Source of the DNA: CAZFHA01 sp964518595
GTDB lineage: Bacteria > Bacillota > Clostridia > Saccharofermentanales > Saccharofermentanaceae
Length of the DNA: 64,000 nucleotides
Assembly (NCBI GenBank): GCA_964518595.1
Contig: CAZFHA010000006.1
Coordinates: 62,001 to 126,000 of the forward strand
Direction: 5' to 3'
Under the pieces are notes generated by a model. That model was not told the origin of the DNA and did not search any database. It saw only the letters and a program-made list of their open reading frames with translations. A program made the translations under genes and the position numbers. Positions 51,241 through 60,301 of the stretch are shown here, in pieces (positions within the stretch are counted from its first letter, which is position 1; each line of letters starts with the position of its first letter).

Positions 51241-51363
51241 GGTAACATCCTCCCATACCAAAGAATTAGTTCAGGATCAGCCGCTCTATAAGGAACATGC
51301 CCTCATCAAAAGCGGCTAACCCTCCCCTTTAAATTTTTAGGACACCAATGGTTATATGCTAGC

Positions 51364-52692
51364 CTAACCCTGCATTTGGAAAATTACATTTTCTTCTGCC
51401 GCTTTAAGCTCTGTCTCAATATTTCCGCCGGAAATAATATTGGTTAGAGCTACTCCCACAGCATCTCTGGCTTCATAATAAAAAGCCCCGGTAATATTTT
51501 TAGGTACTTTAGAAGCAAAGTCAGTAATGTCTAAAAAGATTTTTTGTCCACCGAAAAATGTCGATGGCTCTGCATAGACCTTACTCTCTGCTGCCGGTAA
51601 CCAGGTACTTAAAGCTCCAGAGGAAGGTAGAATTTGCTCATAGAGCGGAACACTGCCGGCAAAGGTTTGGCGAAAAAAGTCCGTTGCCAGAGCCACATCT
51701 TTACAGTTACTCGTTATAACCCAACTGGAACCGCCATTATTAGAGTAATTGGTTGCTCCGTTTACCCCATCAAGCTTTGGAATGTTAGTCAATCCCCACA
51801 GCCCTGACTGATCGTTGGCAGCCTGAATAGAGCCTAAGATCCAGCAACCATTCAAAGTTCCTGCTACGGTACTGTTATTGAGTGTACCAATGTACTGATC
51901 CCAGTCATTTACTTCTACCATAATTCCCTTCTTAACCAGATCGACATAAATCTCTACCGCTTTCTTTAGAGAATCATTACCCTCAAAGTTTGTGCTGCCA
52001 TCTGCTTTAAAAAGGCTGGAACCTGAAGACTGTAGAATCTGCATGATAAGATCAGGCGTTCCGGCTTGGGTTGATAGTAGAGGTTTATTGGTTTTTGCCA
52101 AAACCTCTTCCCCCAAAGAAATAAAGGTATCCCAGGTAATATCCGTAAAGTCTTCTATTGTAAGTCCGGCTTCCTTTAATACGTCTGTACGAAGGCAAAG
52201 AATACTGGCACCGTTGTCAAAGGGCACGCCAAAGTTTTTGCCCTCAACCTGAGAGTAAGCCACTTTAGCCTCTGCAAACTCATCAAAGGCAATGTTTGAA
52301 TCCGTTAGGTCGGTAAAAACCTCCGGATAATTGGTGTAATTCTTTTGAAAAGCATTATCCTGCATCAGCAAAATATCTGGCAAAGTATCTAACTTACCGG
52401 AAGTTGCCGCCGTTGTTAACTTGGTCTGCACATCATCCCACTTAACTTCAATGACCTCTAAAACAAACTCCGGATGGGTCTGCTGATAAATCTTTGCCGC
52501 CTCATTCATGGCATAAACATTAAACGTTGGATCCCAGCACCATACTGTTAACTTTTGAGCCCCGGTAGTTCCTGGATCACTACTTCCTTGGAGCGACCCA
52601 GCCGTAGTCGCCTCATTTCCTCCGGAACTTCCACTACAGGCCGTGACTAGAAGTAAAGCAGCCGCTAATAAAGCTGTCCAAAATTTCTTCAT
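51364..52692 (-). CDS. Sugar-binding lipoprotein of an ABC transporter
   Basis: The 442-residue product has a lipobox (LLVTACSGSS) after a standard signal peptide, then a family 1 extracellular solute-binding protein fold (LTVWCWDPTFN, NYSNNGGSSWVITSNCKDV, DFFRQTFAG). It captures sugars outside the membrane. Adjacent lacZ suggests a beta-galactoside such as lactose, but specificity is not directly readable. GGAGG lies seven bases before the ATG. It is the first structural gene of the operon. Confidence 0.92.
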   Translation of the reverse strand: MKKFWTALLAAALLLVTACSGSSGGNEATTAGSLQGSSDPGTTGAQKLTVWCWDPTFNVYAMNEAAKIYQQTHPEFVLEVIEVKWDDVQTKLTTAATSGKLDTLPDILLMQDNAFQKNYTNYPEVFTDLTDSNIAFDEFAEAKVAYSQVEGKNFGVPFDNGASILCLRTDVLKEAGLTIEDFTDITWDTFISLGEEVLAKTNKPLLSTQAGTPDLIMQILQSSGSSLFKADGSTNFEGNDSLKKAVEIYVDLVKKGIMVEVNDWDQYIGTLNNSTVAGTLNGCWILGSIQAANDQSGLWGLTNIPKLDGVNGATNYSNNGGSSWVITSNCKDVALATDFFRQTFAGSVPLYEQILPSSGALSTWLPAAESKVYAEPSTFFGGQKIFLDITDFASKVPKNITGAFYYEARDAVGVALTNIISGGNIETELKAAEENVIFQMQG

Positions 52693-52710
52693 CTTGATTC
52701 CTCCACTTTT

Positions 52711-52725
52711 ACGAGCTGAGCTCGT
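52711..52725. repeat. 15-bp palindrome in the leader of the binding-protein gene
   Basis: ACGAGCTGAGCTCGT is perfect around a central base and lies about 18 bases before the ATG, next to the ribosome binding site. It could be a small leader hairpin or an operator. Confidence 0.4.
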
Positions 52726-52751
52726 CATTATGCACAAACAAAAAATCAAAA

Positions 52752-52775
52752 TAACGCGTTACATTGCCAATTATA
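52752..52775 (-). promoter_or_regulatory. Operon promoter -10 with a LacI-like palindrome
   Basis: On the minus strand TATAAT (52770-52775) is followed by TAACGCGTTA (52752-52761), a 10-bp palindrome with the central CG typical of LacI-family operators. No good -35 is seen, which would fit activation by an AraC-type protein. Confidence 0.5.
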
Positions 52776-52918
52776 ATAATTAAGGCTATTTATGATTTGC
52801 TATTTTTAACTATTAGCTATTCATTTTCGACTTTTATTTTGCCTAGAAACTAAAATTACCCCAAAGGTCTCCTACTAAAAAGTTACCAGAAGGCCTTGAT
52901 CAAAAAATCTTTCACCCA

Positions 52919-53857
52919 TTATCGCCAGCCATCCATGGTATAAACTTTAAAGTTACTGGGATTACGTTTGCTGATTTTTGGCTGGCTACGCCAGCCACTG
53001 GGTGTGAGCCCCATAATGGCTAAAAAATTTCGATTAAAGCTGGAAATAGAGCCAAATCCACAACGTTCCGCAATCACGTAAAGAGAAAGAGCTGTAGTTT
53101 GCATGAGTGTACAAGCCTCACGGATACGCACATGATTTAGATATTCAAGTGGAGCTACACCTACGCATTCTTGGAAAATTCTGCGAAAGTGACTTTCACT
53201 CATATGACAGCAAATTGCCAAGTCTACAATCCTAATCCCCTGATGAAAGGTCTCAGCGACGCGTTGTAAAGCCGGTAAAACTAAAAGTTCTGCTTTACTA
53301 AAACCCGGCTGAATAAGATCATTCTTTTTCTTCTGTAATCTGAGTATCTCAATTGAAACTGCCATTAAAAGGGCCTGAGAAAAACCGCTGGCGTAGGTAT
53401 CTGGATTGCGATTATCTTCTAAAATTCGAATTAACAGTTCCTGAAAAGGCCTTGCATCCTGCCCAGATACAAAAAAAGGATTTTCTTCACCCGTCAATGT
53501 ATCTTCCTTTCGGCTATAGCGAAAGTATAAAGCAGGGGAAAAATTCCCCCACAACTTCTTTATATCAAGAAAGATGTATTCCCAGTAGCTCAATTCCCCA
53601 GGGGTGCTGTTCGTAGCATGGGGAATAAAAGCCGGTATCCAAGAGAAGCTTCCTGGCCCATATTCGTACAACTGCTGATCGATGCTAAGTGTTCCCGTTC
53701 CTTGATGGCAAAATCCAATCTCCAAATAGTTATGAAAATGTTCTTGTTCACGATTATCATACTGCCTAATCCAATGATCGCCCAACAAAGTAAAGTAACA
53801 CGCTTCCAATGGCATTTCATAATGACGATACTCAAAAATCCGCTTCGTTTTAGGCAT
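52919..53857 (-). CDS. AraC family regulator with cupin sensor domain
   Basis: This 312-residue protein has an N-terminal AraC-type cupin (EHFHNYLEIGFCHQGTGTLSID, PGSFSWIPAFIPHATNST) and a C-terminal pair of helix-turn-helices (IRIVDLAICCHMSESHFRRIFQE, ALSLYVIAERCGFGSISSFNRNF). It presumably activates the downstream sugar operon on binding its sugar. GGAGG precedes the ATG at 53857. It is on the same strand as the operon, separated by 226 bases. Confidence 0.92.
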   Translation of the reverse strand: MPKTKRIFEYRHYEMPLEACYFTLLGDHWIRQYDNREQEHFHNYLEIGFCHQGTGTLSIDQQLYEYGPGSFSWIPAFIPHATNSTPGELSYWEYIFLDIKKLWGNFSPALYFRYSRKEDTLTGEENPFFVSGQDARPFQELLIRILEDNRNPDTYASGFSQALLMAVSIEILRLQKKKNDLIQPGFSKAELLVLPALQRVAETFHQGIRIVDLAICCHMSESHFRRIFQECVGVAPLEYLNHVRIREACTLMQTTALSLYVIAERCGFGSISSFNRNFLAIMGLTPSGWRSQPKISKRNPSNFKVYTMDGWR

Positions 53858-53977
53858 AAAACAACCTCCAATTTCTTTTTTTAGCACTAACGATAATTAA
53901 TGATATTATCAGTCATCGCGTTATTACCATGCATAGGCCCTTGAAGTAAGGCATGGAACTAGAAATTGGCACACGTA

Positions 53978-54014
53978 GAAACAGAGCTACCTGAATCTCC
54001 AGGCGGCTCTGTTT
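53978..54014 (-). terminator. Intrinsic terminator of the large surface-protein gene
   Basis: On the minus strand AAACAGAGC pairs with GCTCTGTTT around an inner CCTG/CAGG stem, followed by TCTACG. Confidence 0.75.
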
Positions 54015-54082
54015 CACTATAGTTAATGGTGTGGTTGTTTAATTAGGGAAATACCCTTGGCAGGGCATATGAGGGGAGTATA

Positions 54083-57000
54083 TTACTTCGTAATGCTCAC
54101 AAGACTATTCAAGGTGTTCTGGTGGTTAATCTTAATATCCTCAATCGAAAAATCTATAGCCGCCTTATTCCGAAACGTGCTACCGGATTTAGGCTGACCC
54201 ACCTTAAATGTTAGATTTACTTTATTCTGGTAAGCAAAACCCTTGGGTACCTTAGGAAAATATAAAACAATCTCAGTTAGCTGTTCACCGGTGCCTAAAT
54301 CAGGAGCCCGGAGCGAAAAGGCTTCATTGGCCTTTATATCTTTTTTGAGAGTCTGGTTCTTCTTAGAGGTAGTCGAGTAACGAATTTCGTACTTGATATT
54401 TGAGCCCTTGGTAAAAGCTGGAATCTGACCAGAAAGGAAGGTCAAACCATCTGCCGGAATAAAGGAAATCGCAAATTCCTCTACCTCGTCAGCATAAGGG
54501 TTGCTAATTCCTTGAAGTGTATAGGTAATAGTATCTCCAACAGATACCTCTAGCTGTCCAGGTTCGATCTTAAAAGTCGGTGTAGGTGTTGGACGATCTG
54601 TAGGTACGGGCGTCGGTTCTGGAGTCACGGTAGGGGTTAGTGTGGGTGTAGGCGATACCGTAGGTTTAGCAGTGGGAGTAGGTGTAACCGTCTCTGTCGG
54701 AGTTGGCGTCTGATTCAACTGCCATAAGGCATAAAGGGTCATGTCAGCCTTGACCCGATCTTGAGAAAAATTCCAGCGTTCCTTACCCTCCATGTCCTTA
54801 TACCAACCTAAGAAAAGATAGCCCGGATATACTGGAATTATTGCAGGCGCAGTAAGTAAACTATTGTAAATTACCTTATCTTGGTACTCATAGGTAGCAC
54901 CCATAGGATCAAACTCTACAGTATAGGTAATATCCTCCCAAACTGCGAAGAGAGTCACGTTATCATTCAGGGTAATAGTTGCCCCAGGAAGGTAGAAGGA
55001 ACCTGACCCATTAGCAGCTGTAGCCCACCCCTTTAATTGCTTGCCCGTAGGAGCTTGTAAGTTAGTAGATTTTAAAATATTCAAGTTATTTCCAGGAGCG
55101 TTTACTTCATAGTAGATATCAGAATCTGCGTCAGGTAAATAATTGCGACCATCAAAACTACCGACAGGCAAATTGATCCAAGAACCACCATTAGCCTGGT
55201 AACGAATCCATGCACTCTCAGTTGCTCCCAGATCACCGGGTGTAGTCCGTACATAACCTCTTTGGTCTAAGGTAAAATAAGCCACATCACTTCTCTGATC
55301 GGCAATCCCCTCGGGAAGTAAGGAGACGGTAGGAACGTAGTAAAAAGTGTTGTTCAAAGAACTTAGGGGATTCCCAGCATAGTCCTTGGTAAAGTTAGAC
55401 CAAAACCTTGGTGTCGCTGATCCAAAAACAGCTTCAGGAGTATGTAGGGTGTTTGTGCCGTTATCAAGGCCTAAGTTCCCACCTAAATCAATGATCTGGT
55501 CAGCTTCCAAAGTAGCAATATTATCATAAGCGCTATTGTTTTCGGAAGAGGGGATCACAAGCTGAGAAATAACCGCTGAATTCCCAACAATAATATTATT
55601 ATGAAGCGTGTACTCTGACGCACGTCCTGGATTACTCATCTGAACACCCAAGGCCCCACCTCTGGCCGAGAGTAAATCACCATAAGCAGCGTTCAGGGTG
55701 AAGGTAGAATTATCAATTGCTAATGCCGTATTATCCGAGAGCTGAATCGCCCCACCGGCAGAATCCATAGCCAGAGCGGAATGGAAATTACCGAAAGCTC
55801 GGTTACTGTAGAATGTAGAATTAATAATTTGGTGTGTCCTCTGACCATTAGGACTCTCAATAAAAAGTGCACCGCCATCATCATAAGCTTGATTATAAGC
55901 AAAAGTAGTACGAGAAATTGATAAATTAGTAGTAATGCTTGCTGTATTTTCTAATGCAAAAGCGCCACCGTCTGCCTTCTCACCAGCGCTGTCCAAAACT
56001 TGGTTTCCCAACAAATAACTGGATTTGATCTCAAAAGTTCCACCAAAATCTTTAAGACTAATAGCACCGCCTCTGGCAGTTGATCGGTTATTTAGGAATA
56101 CCGAATTATTAACCGAGTAGGATTCAACTTGACTCTCTCCCTGAAGAAAGAGAGCACCACCGCCTTGGCTGGTATTTGTGTTTACATTATTATTAAAATA
56201 GCAATAAGCAATAGACAAGCCTTTCGTAAGGTAACTGGCATCAATAGCACCGCTAAAGCCGCCGCTATTAGCAATAAAGTTACTTCTATAAACCGATAAG
56301 TAGGTATTACCACCAGCAATAACCCGGATAGCACTGTTATTATTGGCACGCAAAACCACATTATAAAGATAGAGCTGTCCGTCAATTAATTCAATTCCGC
56401 CTTGAGCAAGTTGACCTTCCTCTAAATAACCGGTGTCTTCATTGATAACAAGTCCACCGTCAAGGGTGATATTTCTAAGCTGAATAGAAAAGTTACTCTG
56501 ACTTTCTATACTAAAATGACGAGAACCGGGAGCCGCCACTAAGGTCTTTGAGCTACCGTCTTCTTGGATACCGTCAATCACAATATCATAAGGCAGATCG
56601 AGCCCATGTAAGCTAATTACCTGAGGTAAAGCAGTAGGAAAGCTTTCACTTAGGGATATATACAAGTCTCCGCTGGCAGCAGCAATCGTAGCTACCAAAT
56701 CCTCTACAGAATCAACTGTCACCGCACCGGAGCTGGGCAGTGAGGCTGAAGGTAATGACTCTACCTCGCTTGACTCTGTCTCGGAAGAGCTAGAAGGAGA
56801 GGAACTGCTCTCACTATCTAAAGTAAAAGACGCACTGGGAGTTGAAAAATCTGAAGACTCAATGGTCTCGCTACTCGCAAAAGTATCCAAAATCAGTTGA
56901 TCTTCATTGCCCCCGGGAACCGTAAAATCATCTGCAACCGACACCTCGGGAAACTGAGCTTCCAAAGTCGAATCAGAAGTTGAAATCTCGTCTGCTACGC

Positions 57001-57142
57001 CGTCAACTCCAACGATACCACTTTCGGCGGTACCTGAAATAGCTGCAGACAGCCCCACCTGATTCCAAAATATAACCACGGCCAGAAGGGCAGCCAGAGC
57101 AGCCATCCCTCTCTTGGTATACTTCTTAAAAGCGTTAAACAT
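54083..57142 (-). CDS. Large secreted beta-helix protein with InlB-type repeats
   Basis: The 1019-residue product has a signal peptide (KRGMAALAALLAVVIFWNQVGLSAA) and an acidic Ser-rich stretch to about residue 140. A right-handed beta-helix to about 610 follows (repeated GGALFLQ, GGAISLKD, GGAFALEN, GGALFIES). Two Listeria-Bacteroides/InlB-type repeats (ending in LFAVWED and LYALWQL) come next, then a Thr-Pro linker (TPTPTETVTPTPTAKPT) and a C-terminal beta-sandwich. No LPxTG motif, membrane helix or wall-binding repeat ends it, so anchoring is unclear. It is probably an adhesin or polysaccharide-interacting protein. AAGGTG precedes the ATG. It follows the sigma-factor gene by 48 bases. Confidence 0.85.
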   Translation of the reverse strand: MFNAFKKYTKRGMAALAALLAVVIFWNQVGLSAAISGTAESGIVGVDGVADEISTSDSTLEAQFPEVSVADDFTVPGGNEDQLILDTFASSETIESSDFSTPSASFTLDSESSSSPSSSSETESSEVESLPSASLPSSGAVTVDSVEDLVATIAAASGDLYISLSESFPTALPQVISLHGLDLPYDIVIDGIQEDGSSKTLVAAPGSRHFSIESQSNFSIQLRNITLDGGLVINEDTGYLEEGQLAQGGIELIDGQLYLYNVVLRANNNSAIRVIAGGNTYLSVYRSNFIANSGGFSGAIDASYLTKGLSIAYCYFNNNVNTNTSQGGGALFLQGESQVESYSVNNSVFLNNRSTARGGAISLKDFGGTFEIKSSYLLGNQVLDSAGEKADGGAFALENTASITTNLSISRTTFAYNQAYDDGGALFIESPNGQRTHQIINSTFYSNRAFGNFHSALAMDSAGGAIQLSDNTALAIDNSTFTLNAAYGDLLSARGGALGVQMSNPGRASEYTLHNNIIVGNSAVISQLVIPSSENNSAYDNIATLEADQIIDLGGNLGLDNGTNTLHTPEAVFGSATPRFWSNFTKDYAGNPLSSLNNTFYYVPTVSLLPEGIADQRSDVAYFTLDQRGYVRTTPGDLGATESAWIRYQANGGSWINLPVGSFDGRNYLPDADSDIYYEVNAPGNNLNILKSTNLQAPTGKQLKGWATAANGSGSFYLPGATITLNDNVTLFAVWEDITYTVEFDPMGATYEYQDKVIYNSLLTAPAIIPVYPGYLFLGWYKDMEGKERWNFSQDRVKADMTLYALWQLNQTPTPTETVTPTPTAKPTVSPTPTLTPTVTPEPTPVPTDRPTPTPTFKIEPGQLEVSVGDTITYTLQGISNPYADEVEEFAISFIPADGLTFLSGQIPAFTKGSNIKYEIRYSTTSKKNQTLKKDIKANEAFSLRAPDLGTGEQLTEIVLYFPKVPKGFAYQNKVNLTFKVGQPKSGSTFRNKAAIDFSIEDIKINHQNTLNSLVSITK

Positions 57143-57190
57143 ATTCACACCTTTTCCTCCCACCTGCCAAGAATCTCTTCATGGATAAAA

Positions 57191-58519
57191 CTAGTTAATA
57201 CTTCTGCTTGAGGTACTCAGATTCGCCCAAAACCAGTCCGCTAAATCAGCTTCTACCGGAACCGGTTCGGAAATATCCTGCGTCTTATGAGCCACAGCCC
57301 ACTCTTCCGTAGCCTGATTATAATACTCACAAATAAGTAATCGCTTCCCATCACGTTCCCGGCTATAAAGCAGAAACATCGCTCCATTTAGCTCTGACTC
57401 CACATGAGCATACTGCATTTCTGCCCCTATACGCTTGGCCAGCGCTCGTAATTCCCGACTTCGATTAAGCTTTGATATTCTTGTCCAATCCTCGGGAATA
57501 ATCGTGGTTGCCTCCGGTTCAGATGGCTGGGATTCTGATGTTAAAGTAGCTAAGGTTTCTTCGATATTCTGATTATTCTGGTTCTCATTCTTCCCTGCAG
57601 CTAAGACCTGATCAGAAGTTAACCCACTTTGAGAAGAAGAAGTCTGGGGCGGCTGCAATAAAAACTGGTTAACCAAAAATCCTACCGCCAGTCCTGTAGC
57701 TAAAACACTTCCGGCTGCAATGCCAATTTTAACTGCAATATCGGCAAACGCTCCCGAAGAAGCACCGCCTGATGCTGAAGCACCACCGGAAGCAGCACCA
57801 GCCGCTACTCCAGCTGTTCCGGCTATAGCGCCACCTTTAAGGAGTAGAGATACCTGCTGCCACATATCACTTCCAACTGCAGGACGACAGATATTGCTGG
57901 CATCAGAAATAAGAAAACGGCTCAGTACAGAAACCCCGGCCACACCATAAAAAGAAGCGCCTTGGCCTCTGAGCTGTAAAATGCTCTTCTTGAGAGCCGT
58001 GCGAGCCCGAGACAACTTAAGTCGAACTGCATTCGGGGTAATATTCATAGTCTGGGCAATCTCTTCCGTGGAAAGCTGATTATAATAGTATAAAAGGACT
58101 GCCATTCTCTGCTCATCAGGTAGTTCAGAAATCACCTGACTCATCTGCCGAGCGGCTTCCTTATCATAAAGTACATCCTCTGGTAAGAACTCTTCACGAT
58201 CTTCGGTTAATTCTTCACCGAATTCCTCTACAGGTGTATCGGAAAGACGATTGCGTTTACGCAAGGTATCAATACACTTGCCAAAAACAATACGATTCGC
58301 CCAAGCGACAAAAGAAATATTATTCTGAAGTCGGTCTATATTATTACGGATATCAATAAAAGTCTCTTGGACAATATCCTTAGCCTCATCATGGTCCTTC
58401 AAATGTTTACAAGCAACATAAAATAGAGATTCCCACATGGCTAAATATAGCTGCTCAAAGGCCTGATCATCGCCCTTCTTTACTGCTTCAACTAAAGCCC
58501 CAATCTCCTCATGCTTCAT
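57191..58519 (-). CDS. ECF-like sigma factor fused to a transmembrane C-terminal part
   Basis: This 442-residue protein has sigma-70 region 2 (FEQLYLAMWESLFYVACKHL, AKDIVQETFIDI, SFVAWANRIVFGKCIDTLRK) and region 4 (LPDEQRMAVLLYYYNQLSTE, EIAQTMNITPNAVRLKLSRA) in the first 190 residues. A Gly/Ala/Ser-rich stretch, one transmembrane helix (IGIAAGSVLATGLAVGFLVNQFLL) and about 155 residues predicted outside follow. The fusion would tether the sigma factor to the membrane unless released. The same operon encodes the large surface protein, a plausible target. ATG at 58519 is chosen; AGGA lies 11 bases upstream, and an earlier TTG has no site. Confidence 0.85.
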   Translation of the reverse strand: MKHEEIGALVEAVKKGDDQAFEQLYLAMWESLFYVACKHLKDHDEAKDIVQETFIDIRNNIDRLQNNISFVAWANRIVFGKCIDTLRKRNRLSDTPVEEFGEELTEDREEFLPEDVLYDKEAARQMSQVISELPDEQRMAVLLYYYNQLSTEEIAQTMNITPNAVRLKLSRARTALKKSILQLRGQGASFYGVAGVSVLSRFLISDASNICRPAVGSDMWQQVSLLLKGGAIAGTAGVAAGAASGGASASGGASSGAFADIAVKIGIAAGSVLATGLAVGFLVNQFLLQPPQTSSSQSGLTSDQVLAAGKNENQNNQNIEETLATLTSESQPSEPEATTIIPEDWTRISKLNRSRELRALAKRIGAEMQYAHVESELNGAMFLLYSRERDGKRLLICEYYNQATEEWAVAHKTQDISEPVPVEADLADWFWANLSTSSRSIN

Positions 58520-58860
58520 GAATGCCCGTATCCTTTCTGCTAAAAAAACTTTCGTGCTCAAAAGAAATCTTCCACACTCAAAACAGAGGGTAAAAGTTCT
58601 TCACTCTGGTATAGTATCAGTTTTTGGTGAATTCGTAAATTTGTTTTAAGTGAATTCTAAGCATAATTATAGCTAAAACTCACGAAAAACCTTTCATTTC
58701 ATCAAAACTTTACAGTTTGGAGACATTTAACCTAAACATCTGCCTAAAGAAAAAGCCCACAGATAGAAACCTTCCAGGGCAATACTCTCACCGTTCTATA
58801 TGCTAAGATATTATATAGTAGTTCTCTTAATAAATAAAGCAAAGATATAGGGGGCAGAGC
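58520..58860. other. Divergent intergenic region of about 340 bases
   Basis: It separates the sigma-factor gene from the DUF2252 gene. A minus-strand TATAAT (58666-58671) could serve the sigma gene. On the plus strand GGGGG at about 58851 is the DUF2252 ribosome binding site. I see no RNA gene or repeat. Confidence 0.5.
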
Positions 58861-60231
58861 GTGGAAAACTTTGACTTATACGACATTTATGAACAGATCA
58901 GCATTACAGGAGCAGAGAGCCTTCGTCAGGAGGGCAAAGCCGCCCGCAAAGGATTTCCCTTAGAGCGCCACAGGGAGTTTGTGCCCTTAAACAGAGATCC
59001 GGTTCAAATTATCGAAGCACAAAATCAGGGACGCATCAGTGAACTTATTCCGCTACGACAGGAACGCCTATCCCAGTCTGCCTTTAGTTTTTTTCGAGGT
59101 ACAGCCAAATTAATGGCGCAAGATTTGCAGAAGCAGCCCTCTACGGGAGTCCACGTAGTTATCTGTGGTGACGCTCATATTAATAATTTCGGCTTTTATG
59201 CCTCACCTGAAAGAAGGTTGGTTTTTGACTTAAACGATTTTGACGAAGCTGCTCCGGGGCCATGGGAATGGGATCTAAAGCGCCTTCTTACCAGCATTCT
59301 TCTTCAAGGCGAAGAAGCCGGATTCTCACTTAGAGACACAGAGGCCGCTGCTATGGAAACTGCTCATGTTTACCGTGGGCGATTGCGTTGCCTGCTTAAG
59401 CAAACGCCTTTAGAGCGGTTTTTCGATAGTGTGGATGAAGAACAATTGAAAACCTTTCTACACGATGAGGCACATGCAGAGTTTTCTCAGATAGCCAAAA
59501 AGGCAAAAAAGCAGACCTCTGACCGCGCCTTAGAAAAACTTACCCAAGTGGATGCTTTAGGACGGCGGCGTTTCATCGAAAATCCACCGATCCTCACCCA
59601 TGTTAACCGGGACATGATGTCAACAGTGGAAGGTTATCTCGATGCTTATCGGCAAACGGTTCGCCCTGATGTTGCTCTTTTGCTCTCTCAGGGTACCCTC
59701 ACGGATATCGCCCGTCGGGTTGTGGGAGTGGGTAGTGTGGGAACGCACTGCTATGTAGCGGTCTTAAGTTTTCCTGATGGCTCCAGACTAATTCTTCAGA
59801 TTAAAGAAGCTAATCCCTCGGTAATTTCTCAGGCTTGTCACCCAAACAAAACTACACCGCAGCTTTTGCCGGAAGGTTCAAGTCAAGGCTACCGGGTAGT
59901 CGCTTGTCAACAAGTCTTACAGGCCTTTTCAGATCCTTTTCTAGGCTACTTTTCGGTGGGAGATAAGGAATTTTATGTCCGTCAGTACCGCGATATGAAA
60001 GGTTCTATTGAATGGGGAAAACTATCCTATCCGAACTTCGCCAATTTTGTTACCAGTTGCGGAGTGCTCTTAGCCAGAGCCCACAGCCAGAGCCCCAATG
60101 CCTATTGGCTGCAAGGTTATTTAGGCAATAAAGAGAGCTTTAATCAGGCAATTGTAGATTGGTGTAAGCGCTATACCCAGCAGGTGCAGGAAGATTATCA
60201 TTACTATAAGCGTTTTGTGCAATCAAAGTGA
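58861..60231 (+). CDS. DUF2252 family protein
   Basis: This 456-residue soluble protein has the family motifs RQERLSQSAFSFFRGTAKLM, VVICGDAHINNFGFYASPER, VFDLNDFDEAAPGPWEWDLK and YVRQYRDMKGS. DUF2252 is distantly like aminoglycoside-phosphotransferase/kinase folds (GDAHINNFG and DLNDFDE parallel the catalytic and metal loops), but no substrate is known. GTG start with GGGGG upstream. It stands alone. Confidence 0.9.
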   Translation: MENFDLYDIYEQISITGAESLRQEGKAARKGFPLERHREFVPLNRDPVQIIEAQNQGRISELIPLRQERLSQSAFSFFRGTAKLMAQDLQKQPSTGVHVVICGDAHINNFGFYASPERRLVFDLNDFDEAAPGPWEWDLKRLLTSILLQGEEAGFSLRDTEAAAMETAHVYRGRLRCLLKQTPLERFFDSVDEEQLKTFLHDEAHAEFSQIAKKAKKQTSDRALEKLTQVDALGRRRFIENPPILTHVNRDMMSTVEGYLDAYRQTVRPDVALLLSQGTLTDIARRVVGVGSVGTHCYVAVLSFPDGSRLILQIKEANPSVISQACHPNKTTPQLLPEGSSQGYRVVACQQVLQAFSDPFLGYFSVGDKEFYVRQYRDMKGSIEWGKLSYPNFANFVTSCGVLLARAHSQSPNAYWLQGYLGNKESFNQAIVDWCKRYTQQVQEDYHYYKRFVQSK

Positions 60232-60242
60232 AACTTTTTTAC

Positions 60243-60272
60243 TTGACGCTGGCGGAGTATTTTCGTTATGCT
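60243..60272 (+). promoter_or_regulatory. Promoter of the lectin/InlB-repeat protein gene
   Basis: TTGACG (60243-60248), an 18-base spacer and TATGCT (60267-60272), 30 bases before the coding region. Confidence 0.6.
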
Positions 60273-60301
60273 TAGGAGAATTATTCTAAGGAGGCAGATT
60301 C

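Noticed and set aside
54590..54715. Short tandem GTAGG/GTTGG-like DNA repeats as regulatory repeats
   Set aside because: They are the codons of the Thr-Pro linker in the surface protein.
57720..57950. 76-codon Pro/Ala-rich plus-strand frame
   Set aside because: Antisense image of the Gly/Ala/Ser-rich stretch in the sigma-factor fusion.
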